Source of the DNA: UBA3071 sp965369635
GTDB taxonomy: Bacteria; Chloroflexota; Anaerolineae; UBA3071
Direction of reading: 5' to 3'
Assembly: GCA_965369635.1 (NCBI GenBank)
Contig: CBDURC010000091.1
Coordinates: forward strand, 1-11,625
Length of the DNA: 11,625 nt
Below the pieces are notes generated by a model. That model saw nothing but the letters and a program-made list of their open reading frames with translations, was not told the DNA's origin and made no database searches. The first letter of the stretch is position 1. Every line of letters starts with the position of its first letter. The position numbers and the translations under genes were made by a program. Shown piece by piece: positions 1-5,851 of this stretch.

Positions 1-68
1 GGACGGTCAAGCCATTCAGCGACAAAACGGCTGTAGCTGGTAAGGGACTTCAGCGGGTTGTGGCTCAT
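1..68 (-). CDS. TumE/DUF6516-like toxin, N-terminal fragment (runs off left edge)
   Basis: Only the first 22 codons are in the window. The peptide begins MSHNPLKSLTSYSRFVAEWL, which resembles the N-terminus I associate with the TumE/DUF6516 toxin family (a start like MSxNPLxSLxxYxxF, then a conserved domain of about 130 residues). The ATG lies 3 nt after the stop of the upstream small gene (72-341), so the two are probably translated from one message as a toxin-antitoxin pair. The catalytic or RNA-binding part is not visible, so toxicity cannot be judged. Seen: start codon, spacing and N-terminal string. Inferred: family and role. It could instead be another small protein whose first 20 residues look similar. 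Confidence 0.5.
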   Translation of the reverse strand, partial: MSHNPLKSLTSYSRFVAEWLDR

Positions 69-71
69 TGG

Positions 72-341
72 TCAGTACGCCGGCTGCAAGCGTAGCGCTT
101 CGACCAATTCGCGTTGCTGGAGCTGTGCGGTATAGGCTTGCTTGCGCCGCAACCACGTCTCGTAGATGCCCTTCCAACGGCTGAAATCAGCACGGCTCTC
201 GTCGTACTCGTCATAGCGGGCCAACTTGCCGGACATGAGAGCCGCATAGAAATCCTCGCTGAGGATGCCGTACTTCTCTTCGTAGAGCGTCATACGACGC
301 TCCAGCAACTTCATCTCGATAACCAGCTCATGAATATCCAT
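72..341 (-). CDS. Small antitoxin-like protein paired with TumE-like toxin
   Basis: An 89-aa acidic, helix-rich protein. It has a recognisable centre, LYEEKYGILSEDFYAALMSG (residues about 14-33), followed by an acidic stretch and a DFSRWKGIYE segment. Small proteins of the form YExKYGxxSExFYxxxxxGxL...WxxxYE often sit directly before TumE/DUF6516-like genes, which is the arrangement here (3-nt gap). I therefore call it the antitoxin partner, an inference from pattern and context. No HTH or ribbon-helix-helix DNA-binding motif is evident; the fold looks like two long helices. The ATG at 341 is chosen because GGAGG ends 5 nt before it; an upstream in-frame TTG at 356 would put that Shine-Dalgarno inside the gene. 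Confidence 0.5.
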   Translation of the reverse strand: MDIHELVIEMKLLERRMTLYEEKYGILSEDFYAALMSGKLARYDEYDESRADFSRWKGIYETWLRRKQAYTAQLQQRELVEALRLQPAY

Positions 342-430
342 GTTCTCCTCCAACAAGGCTGCTGCTCTTGACTCTACCGTTGCCGATCACGTTGATCACC
401 ACAGCATCAGCTTCGCCTGACGACACTATT
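342..430. other. Short intergenic gap with a GATCAC direct repeat
   Basis: An 89-nt non-coding gap upstream of the small antitoxin-like gene. It carries GATCAC-GTT-GATCAC (385-399) in direct orientation, within which TGATCA is self-complementary. Such a repeat could be an operator for the toxin-antitoxin pair, as these are often autoregulated. I see no convincing promoter or terminator. Confidence 0.3.
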
Positions 431-958
431 CTACACAGACTGAGAGAAAGAGCAACTCATGGTCCGACACGCGCGCGCTGCCTCCACGTAATGCGCCGCC
501 GCGTGGCGGATACGCTCCCGCTGCTCCTCGCTCACTGAACCTACCACCCTGGCCGGAATGCCCAGGGCCAGCGAACCCACCGGGATGACGGTTCCCTCCG
601 TCACCACCGCGCCGGCGCCGACGATGGACCCACTGCTGATGACCGCACCGTCGAGCACGGTGGCCCGTATGCCAATGAGCACATCGTCTTCCACCGTGCA
701 GCCGTGCAGAACGGCCCCGTGCCCCAACGTCACCCGGTCGCCAACGCGGCAGGGATGCGTCCCCTCTACGTGGATGATGCAACCATCCTGCACGTTTGTC
801 TGGCAACCGATGACGATGGGCGCCAGATCTCCCCGCAGCACCGCCCCGTACCACACGCTGGAGCACTCACCGATGGTCACGTCTCCCAGGATCACCGCCC
901 CTGGGGCGACGAAGACCGTGGAATGGATCAATTCCAGATGATGTTCGCAGTCAATCAT
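431..958 (-). CDS. Gamma-carbonic anhydrase family protein (left-handed beta-helix)
   Basis: A 175-aa protein with hexapeptide repeats through residues about 17-140 (for example AVILGDVTIG, AVISSGSIVG, AVVTEGTVIP), typical of the YrdA/CamH/PaaY-like gamma-carbonic anhydrase group. The expected zinc ligands are present: His63 (IIHV), His80 and His85 (LGHGAVLHG), together with Arg42/Asp44 (LRGD) and Gln53/Asp58. The short loop between the first and second His is the CamH/YrdA type rather than the long Cam loop. It may interconvert CO2 and bicarbonate in the cytoplasm, but many members have no measured activity and some act on other substrates. The ATG at 958 overlaps the MNT gene stop by 8 nt, so translation is likely coupled. 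The C-terminus is a short helix ending in a Cys/Ser-rich tail. Confidence 0.88.
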   Translation of the reverse strand: MIDCEHHLELIHSTVFVAPGAVILGDVTIGECSSVWYGAVLRGDLAPIVIGCQTNVQDGCIIHVEGTHPCRVGDRVTLGHGAVLHGCTVEDDVLIGIRATVLDGAVISSGSIVGAGAVVTEGTVIPVGSLALGIPARVVGSVSEEQRERIRHAAAHYVEAARACRTMSCSFSQSV

Positions 959-1391
959 CGTTCTGACCCCGCCATCGCCAGCCGCCGGGCACCCGTTCCA
1001 GATCCCAGAGCGCCTTGGCCTCCTCGACGCGAGCCTGCAGGCGAGCGTGGGTGCCTTCCACTTCATACAACGGCACGCCGTCCTCAATGATCTCACACAG
1101 GAAGGGAGCGCCAGCGGCCAGACGTGTCTCTATCTCCGTCAGGGTCTTCACCAACGGTTGCACCAGACCGTCGCTGTGCTCGTAAACATCCAGCCAGTCC
1201 ACCGACTCTCGTGTGACCACGAGAACATCCGCGTCACTGTGCGACGTGAAATCACCCTTGGCCAGCGAACCGAAGAGCAGGATGAGCAACGGGTCCAGCG
1301 CCCGCACGTCGGCCACAAACCGCTCCACCGACGCCCAATGCGCGTACTCAGGATATTTGGCTTTCAACGAAATAGCATAACTGCTCGCCAT
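951..1391 (-). CDS. MNT-type nucleotidyltransferase, probable MntA antitoxin
   Basis: A 146-aa protein with the minimal nucleotidyltransferase signature GSLAKGDFTSHSDADVLVV at residues 41-59, an exact GS-x10-DxD arrangement (Gly41-Ser42, Asp53 and Asp55 as metal ligands). Proteins of this family that are encoded with HEPN partners act as antitoxins by transferring AMP to the HEPN toxin (type VII systems). The gene begins inside the upstream HEPN gene with a 44-nt overlap. An AGGAGGT Shine-Dalgarno at 1401-1407 lies 9 nt from the ATG at 1391 and supports that start despite the overlap. The C-terminal part (FLCEIIEDGVPLYE, then a basic tail) is as seen in MNT proteins. The key motif residues are intact, so it should be active; its target is inferred from the neighbour. 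Confidence 0.85.
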   Translation of the reverse strand: MASSYAISLKAKYPEYAHWASVERFVADVRALDPLLILLFGSLAKGDFTSHSDADVLVVTRESVDWLDVYEHSDGLVQPLVKTLTEIETRLAAGAPFLCEIIEDGVPLYEVEGTHARLQARVEEAKALWDLERVPGGWRWRGQNDD

Positions 1392-1737
1392 ATTCCACGC
1401 ACCTCCTGGCAGTCTCCTCGTCGTAGAACTGCGCCGGATACCCCTCGGCGAAGCTATTGGGATAGCGCGGCTGGATGTAGTGCCGATCCAGTTCTCGGGC
1501 CAGAGGCCAATACTCTGGCGGCACGGGCACTAACTCCTCCACCCGCCCCAAGAGATGGATCAGCGTGTGCCCCCTCACCTCCAGATGGTGAAACAGCAAC
1601 AGCGCTTTCAGCGACTTCTCCGCAGCCTGCTGCGCCTGAAAAGCACTCCACTCATAGTTCCCGGCGGCCAGGCTGTCCTCTGCCGCCTTGAGATCCCGCC
1701 TGGCTTGCGCCAGCCAGTCCTGATGTCTCCGTGCCAT
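1348..1737 (-). CDS. HEPN domain protein, probable toxin of HEPN/MNT pair
   Basis: A 129-aa all-helical protein of the PF05168-like HEPN type: WLAQARRDLKAAEDSLAAGN, then WSAFQAQQAAEKSLKALLLF, a Gly-His-Thr hinge, and the typical LDRHYIQPRYPNSFAEGYP segment at residues 83-101. HEPN proteins next to MNT genes are usually ribonucleases held in check by the MNT partner. The classical Rx4-6H ribonuclease motif is not clear in the expected last helix; R55-x5-H61 fits the spacing but lies near the middle, while the RYP at 91-93 marks the other HEPN subgroup. Ribonuclease activity is therefore uncertain. The ATG at 1737 is chosen because AGGAGGAGG at 1743-1751 sits 5 nt before it; upstream in-frame starts would place that site inside the gene. 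The gap to the acetyltransferase stop is 49 nt. Confidence 0.82.
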   Translation of the reverse strand: MARRHQDWLAQARRDLKAAEDSLAAGNYEWSAFQAQQAAEKSLKALLLFHHLEVRGHTLIHLLGRVEELVPVPPEYWPLARELDRHYIQPRYPNSFAEGYPAQFYDEETARRCVEYGEQLCYFVESQIS

Positions 1738-1786
1738 GATTGCCTCCTCCTCTCTCATTCTCCCTTCTCCCTCCCGCTGACCCAGA

Positions 1787-3115
1787 TCACACAACCGGCC
1801 ACACGTGTGACGGCTGCCTGGAAAACAGCACGTTCAGCAGCGCCCGTGCCTCGTCGCTGCCAGCCCAGCAGTCGGTGAAGGCGTAGTCCAGCTCTTCCAG
1901 CGTTCGATAGCCGAACAGCAATTGCAGAAACGTAAGGTCGGGGAAGGCCACGGCGCCGTCATCGGCCTGCGTCGGCTCCCAGGGCTCCACGTCAGTCAGC
2001 CGTCCCTGCGCGAACACCAGTCGCAGCCCATCCCGATAGAAGCTGATCTTCAGATCGCCGCTGTGTCCCACGAGCACCGATTCCGCCAGCCGCCGCTCCA
2101 GCACCGGCGTCACGTGGTGCAGGAAGTCAGGCAGATCTGGCACCCGCACGTACCAGGCGTAGGGCTTCTGCGTGTGTGGCAGCCGGCTGTGCATCACCTG
2201 GTAGACCGGGTGCTCTGTCCCCAGCCAGAAGGCGAAAGCACCCATCTCCTGCTTCTCTCGTTTGGCGCACTCTTCGCCCGTCGCCCACAGATAGCGAATC
2301 ACCGTCGGCGTCACAGCCAGCCACGACAGGCCCGGCTTCAGCTCGTAGAGCGACGTTCCCATCCTCTGCCTCCGCAGGCCCGTCCAGTGCGTGAAGAAAC
2401 CAACCCGCTCGCCCTCCACCGTCTCGACTAAACGGAGTTCCTGCCGATCCTCGTTCTTGTCGCTGCGGCCATTCAACTCGTACCGCCACAGGGCTTCGTC
2501 GCGAACGCAGGCCACCAGATATCGCTCGTTCCCCTGTTCGTACACGTGCGCCATGAAGCCCAGATCGGCCTCCGTAGCCAAGCGCACGCGATAGGGCTCC
2601 TCCTCGCCCTCCTTCAGCTTGGGCAGTTGCGGCTTGTAGCCGACGCGCCCGCCGCCTATCTCCAGCGCCATCTCATAGCCAAATTGGCGATAGAACCAGG
2701 GGATACCGGTAATGGCCTGCAGCTTCTCACCTCGCTGGGCGCTCCACTCGTGGATCACCTCGAACTGGGCACTCACCAGCCCCCGCCGCCGGTAGTCTGG
2801 ATGCGTGCCCACCAGCTCCGGCCGCCCGACCCCGAACTCGATCCCGCCATATGACCAAGTCTGTGAGATCAGATTGGCCGACGAGACAATGGCGCCGGTG
2901 TTCGTGTCCTCGACCAGCGTGAAGTCAGCTACATTGAACGTGGGGTGACTGCGTTCAGCCAGGTCCCGCGTCAAGGCCGCGACGGTTTCGGCCAGTTCTT
3001 CACCAGGATCGCGGTGGACGTCGCCATTGAAAGCGACGAGCCGTTCGGCATCCGCCGCCGTCGCCCGTCGCAGGATCAACCCATCCCCCAGAATAACCTG
3101 CTCTTCTTTGCTCAT
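1787..3115 (-). CDS. GNAT N-acetyltransferase with SCP2-like C-terminal domain
   Basis: A 442-aa protein. Residues about 10-160 form a GNAT domain: the acetyl-CoA binding motif appears as LVGTHPDYRRRGLVSAQF (101-118), and GIPWFYRQFGYEMALE (137-152) is the common FYxxxGF element. A second GNAT-like half follows (about 175-330), and the last 100 residues (about 335-442) look like the SCP2-type domain of Eis/YitI-like acetyltransferases. Length and three-part layout match that group, which acetylates amines on small molecules or proteins. The substrate cannot be told. Its ATG overlaps the ligA stop (ATGA). GGAGGT touches the ATG with no spacer, so initiation probably depends on ribosomes finishing ligA. 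It is the third gene of the leftward series. Confidence 0.82.
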   Translation of the reverse strand: MSKEEQVILGDGLILRRATAADAERLVAFNGDVHRDPGEELAETVAALTRDLAERSHPTFNVADFTLVEDTNTGAIVSSANLISQTWSYGGIEFGVGRPELVGTHPDYRRRGLVSAQFEVIHEWSAQRGEKLQAITGIPWFYRQFGYEMALEIGGGRVGYKPQLPKLKEGEEEPYRVRLATEADLGFMAHVYEQGNERYLVACVRDEALWRYELNGRSDKNEDRQELRLVETVEGERVGFFTHWTGLRRQRMGTSLYELKPGLSWLAVTPTVIRYLWATGEECAKREKQEMGAFAFWLGTEHPVYQVMHSRLPHTQKPYAWYVRVPDLPDFLHHVTPVLERRLAESVLVGHSGDLKISFYRDGLRLVFAQGRLTDVEPWEPTQADDGAVAFPDLTFLQLLFGYRTLEELDYAFTDCWAGSDEARALLNVLFSRQPSHVWPVV

Positions 3116-5166
3116 ACCTCCAACCCCAACTGCTCTTCCTCAGCCTTAGCCTCAGCCTCAATCATCGCCAACAACCTCGCCTCATCAATCACTGTCACAC
3201 CCAGCTTGTGCGCCGCATTGGTCTTCGTCCCCCCCGGCTTGTCGCCCGCAAGCAAGTAGCTGGTTCTGCGGCTCACCGAGCCGGTAACCTTGCCGCCATG
3301 TTCCTCAACGAGCGCTTTGGCCCGCTCTCGGCTCATGCTGGGCAGCGTGCCCGTGATGACAAAGGTCAGCCCCGCCAGCGGCAGCGGTCGTCCCGTCTCC
3401 GCCACCTCTTCGGTCAAACGCAGGCCAGCCGCCCGCAGCCGCGCCACGAGCCGGCGGTTGCGCTCCTGCCCAAACCACTCCACGATGCTGCTTGCCGTGT
3501 GCGGCCCCATGCCCTCGATCTCCTCCAGCTCCTCCGGTGTGGCGGTCACCAGCCGGTCCAGTGAGCCGAAGTGGTGCGCCAGTCCACCCGCCACCGTCCA
3601 GCCAACGCCTCGAATGCCCAGTGCCGTCAGCAGCCGCGCCAGCGACCCATCCTTCGTCGCTTGGATGGCCGACAGAAGGTTATCGGTGCTTTTCTCGGCG
3701 AAGCCTTCCAGCGCCAGGATCTCCTCCCGTTTCAGGATGTAGAGGTCGGCGGCATCGCCCAGCAATCCCTTGTCCACGAAGAGCCTCACTGTGCGCGCTC
3801 CCATACCCTCTACGTCCATGGCGTACACGAAGTGCGCGATGCGCTCCACCCGCTGCGCCGGGCACGCGGGATTGAGGCAATAGACCGCCACCTCCCCTTC
3901 CGGTTTGACCACCGGCTCGCCACACGAGGGGCAGCGCTCCGGCGGCTCGATCACCCGCTCCTGCCCCGTGCGCAAGTCCACCACGGGCCCGATGACGTGA
4001 GGGATGACGTCACCAGCCCGCTTGATCCGCACGACGTCGCCGACCCGGATGTCCTTGCGAGCGATGTCCTCAAAGTTATGTAGACCTGCGTGCTGGATGG
4101 TCACGCCGCCAACCTCCACCGGTTCCAGGATGGCCACAGGGTTGAGGGTGCCGACGCGGCCGACGTTGACCTCCACGTCCAACAGGCGGGTGGTCGCTTC
4201 GCGAGCGGAGAACTTGTAGGCCACGGCCCAGCGCGGCTCCCGCCCGACGACGCCCAGCCGCGCCTGCGTGGTCAGATCGTCGATCTTGACCACGACGCCG
4301 TCGGCCTCGTAGGGTAAGATGTCCCGCTTCTCCATCCACTCATGGCAGTAGCTCACAACCTCCTCGAAGTCGGCGAAGCGAGCGATGTCGCGGTTGATGG
4401 GAAAGCCCAGCGCCCCCAAGAACTGCAGGCTTTGCCATTGGCTGGACACGTGCGCATCTTCAACATAGCCAATCTGATAGGCGAAGAGACTGAGCGGCCG
4501 CGTCGCGGTAATGCGGGGATCGAGCTGACGCAGCGAGCCGGCGGCGGCATTGCGGGGGTTGGCGAAGAGCTTCCCGCTCGCCTCGGCCTGTCGCCGGTTC
4601 AGTTCCCCGAAGGCCTCCACGGGCATATAGACCTCGCCGCGCACCTCGAGGAGCGGTGGTGCTGGCCGGCCGCCGGGATCAACGGGAATGCGAAGCGGCA
4701 GCGCTTTGATAGTGCGCAGGTTGCTGGTCACGTCCTCACCCACCAGGCCATTGCCGCGCGTCGCCCCACGCACCAAGCGACCATTCTCGTAGGTCAGCGC
4801 CACGGCCAGGCCGTCTATCTTCGGCTCCACTACGTAGGCCAGCCGCGTGTCATCCGGCAGCAGCCTGAGGAACCGCTCTCGCCAGGCGCGCAGCTCCGCC
4901 TCGTCGAAGGCGTTGCCCAAGCTGAGCATGGGCGCGGGGTGCGTTACCTTGGAGAAGGCCTCCAGTGGTTCGGCCCCCACCCGCTGCGTGGGCGAATCCG
5001 AAGTGATCAGCTCCGGGTGCGCCGTCTCCAGCTCCTGCAGTTCCCGCAGCAGCAGGTCATATTGGTGATCGCTGACCACCGGATCGTCAAGCACGTAGTA
5101 ACGGTAGTTGTGGAAGCGGATCTGCTTGCGCAGCTCGGCGATGCGTCTCTCTTCTCCAATCCCCAT
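3112..5166 (-). CDS. ligA: NAD-dependent DNA ligase LigA
   Basis: A full-length 684-aa bacterial DNA ligase that seals nicks during replication and repair, using NAD+. Domains in order: Ia (HNYRYYVLDDPVVSDHQYD, about 19-37) binding NMN; the adenylation domain with the active-site lysine in EPKIDGLAVAL (Lys116) and later lysines at VVVKID (294) and AYKFS (318); an OB fold; a four-cysteine zinc finger (Cys412, 415, 430, 435); helix-hairpin-helix repeats (about 445-570, including LEGFAEKS and IEGMGPHT); and a C-terminal BRCT domain (about 594-670, TFVITGTLPSMSRERAK). All key residues are present. The ATG at 5166 has GGGGAG 5 nt upstream. It starts 19 nt after the HhH protein gene and ends in an ATGA overlap with the acetyltransferase, so the three are likely one operon. 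Confidence 0.97.
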   Translation of the reverse strand: MGIGEERRIAELRKQIRFHNYRYYVLDDPVVSDHQYDLLLRELQELETAHPELITSDSPTQRVGAEPLEAFSKVTHPAPMLSLGNAFDEAELRAWRERFLRLLPDDTRLAYVVEPKIDGLAVALTYENGRLVRGATRGNGLVGEDVTSNLRTIKALPLRIPVDPGGRPAPPLLEVRGEVYMPVEAFGELNRRQAEASGKLFANPRNAAAGSLRQLDPRITATRPLSLFAYQIGYVEDAHVSSQWQSLQFLGALGFPINRDIARFADFEEVVSYCHEWMEKRDILPYEADGVVVKIDDLTTQARLGVVGREPRWAVAYKFSAREATTRLLDVEVNVGRVGTLNPVAILEPVEVGGVTIQHAGLHNFEDIARKDIRVGDVVRIKRAGDVIPHVIGPVVDLRTGQERVIEPPERCPSCGEPVVKPEGEVAVYCLNPACPAQRVERIAHFVYAMDVEGMGARTVRLFVDKGLLGDAADLYILKREEILALEGFAEKSTDNLLSAIQATKDGSLARLLTALGIRGVGWTVAGGLAHHFGSLDRLVTATPEELEEIEGMGPHTASSIVEWFGQERNRRLVARLRAAGLRLTEEVAETGRPLPLAGLTFVITGTLPSMSRERAKALVEEHGGKVTGSVSRRTSYLLAGDKPGGTKTNAAHKLGVTVIDEARLLAMIEAEAKAEEEQLGLEV

Positions 5167-5185
5167 CTTCTCTCCCCAAGTTCGC

Positions 5186-5659
5186 TCACGTTCGCGTCAA
5201 GGCTTCTATTCCGGCCAGAATCCTGGCCTCCGACTTGGCTCCCAGGCCGGGCAGCTTTCGCAGTTCGCCCGCCTGGGCAGCGGCTTTCACCTCGGAGATG
5301 CTGGTGAGGCCAGCCTCCTGCCACAGCAGCCGCACCCTCTTGGGCCCCACGTCGGGGATAGCCAGCATGTCCACCACACCTGGCGGCATCTGCGCCTGCA
5401 AGCGCTCGTAGTAGTCGAGCCGGCCCGTGCGCAACAGCTCATCGAGCTTCTTCGCCAGCGCCTCGCCCACGCCGGGGATGTCCCGCAACTGGCCTGCCCG
5501 CCAGAGCTCGGCAACATCCTGCCCCAGCGTTTCGATATTGTCGGCCGCGCGGCGATAGGCCAGCACGCGGTAGCGATCCTCGCCCAGGATGTCCAGCATG
5601 TCGCCGATGCGCCGCAGCAGCTCGACCACCTGCTCATTCGTCCACATTCGCTCGGTCAT
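5186..5659 (-). CDS. Standalone PolX-type helix-hairpin-helix protein
   Basis: A 157-aa protein matching only the N-terminal part of bacterial family X DNA polymerase (PolX). It has the start NEQVVELLRRIGDMLDILGE, the basic DRYRVLAYRRAADNIETL (28-45), and three helix-hairpin-helix hairpins: DIPGVGEALAKKLDELL (60-76), IPDVGPKRVRLLW (101-113) and LPGLGAKSEARIL (136-148). PolX proteins usually continue with polymerase palm and PHP exonuclease domains to about 570 aa. Here a stop follows residue 157 and no polymerase or PHP sequence lies before ligA, 19 nt away. It could bind nicks or gaps, or have the 5'-dRP lyase-like role of the 8-kDa domain, and may work with LigA; this is inference. The ATG at 5659 follows GGGAGG by a few nt. 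It is first in the leftward series. Confidence 0.85.
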   Translation of the reverse strand: MTERMWTNEQVVELLRRIGDMLDILGEDRYRVLAYRRAADNIETLGQDVAELWRAGQLRDIPGVGEALAKKLDELLRTGRLDYYERLQAQMPPGVVDMLAIPDVGPKRVRLLWQEAGLTSISEVKAAAQAGELRKLPGLGAKSEARILAGIEALTRT

Positions 5660-5685
5660 GGTCTCCCTCCCCTCTCAGCGCCGAC

Positions 5686-5714
5686 ATTATACTTGCTTTT
5701 GCCAATGTTGACAA
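5686..5714 (-). promoter_or_regulatory. Leftward sigma70-type promoter for HhH-ligA operon
   Basis: On the minus strand a perfect -10 TATAAT (5691-5686) is 17 nt from a -35 of TTGTCA (5714-5709), five of six positions matching TTGACA. A start of transcription near 5679 would leave a leader of about 20 nt before the ATG at 5659. It lies in the only divergent gap of the window. The -35 sits in a short palindrome, GTTGACAAC (5707-5715), which could be an operator; no regulator is visible here. Confidence 0.7.
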
Positions 5715-5726
5715 CGTGAGACTACT

Positions 5727-5755
5727 TTGACAAAAGCGACGGTTTGCCGTATTAT
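5727..5755 (+). promoter_or_regulatory. Rightward sigma70-type promoter for surface-glycan genes
   Basis: A perfect -35 TTGACA (5727-5732) is separated by exactly 17 nt from TATTAT (5750-5755), five of six matches to TATAAT. Transcription would start near 5762, at the first unit of the heptanucleotide repeat, giving a leader of about 90 nt before the GTG at 5852. Its -35 is back to back with that of the leftward promoter, 12 nt apart. The 7-bp inverted arms GCTTTTG (5695-5701) and CAAAAGC (5731-5737) flank the two -35 boxes. Confidence 0.7.
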
Positions 5756-5761
5756 TGGCCT

Positions 5762-5831
5762 ATGGCTGATGGCTGATAGCAAATGGCTGATAGCAGATAG
5801 CGAATGGCGGATGGCGAATAGCCGATAGTTC
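5762..5831. repeat. Degenerate heptanucleotide tandem repeat (ATRGCNN)9
   Basis: Nine consecutive 7-nt units begin at 5762, each of the form ATRGCNN: ATGGCTG twice, ATAGCAA, ATGGCTG, ATAGCAG, ATAGCGA, ATGGCGG, ATGGCGA, ATAGCCG, ending at 5824. A tenth, broken unit (ATAGTTC) ends at 5831. It occupies nearly the whole leader between the rightward promoter and the membrane protein start. Units differ at fixed positions, suggesting an old array that has drifted while keeping its period. Heptad arrays of this sort are known in cyanobacteria (STRR) and I believe occur in Chloroflexota; function is unknown. Confidence 0.9.
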
Positions 5832-5851
5832 GGAGAGGGTAGGACGCTGGC

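Noticed and set aside
428..455. Possible leftward promoter for the small toxin-antitoxin pair (TAGAAT with TTGCTC)
   Set aside because: The -35 matches only three of six consensus positions and the spacing is 16; the match is no better than expected by chance.
426..866. A 146-aa minus-strand frame overlapping the gamma-carbonic anhydrase
   Set aside because: It is Gly/Arg/His-rich, out of frame with the hexapeptide repeats, and has no known motif.
4342..5307. A 321-aa plus-strand open frame opposite ligA
   Set aside because: It is a shadow of ligA, which has all catalytic and zinc residues in frame; no domain is recognisable in the antisense product.
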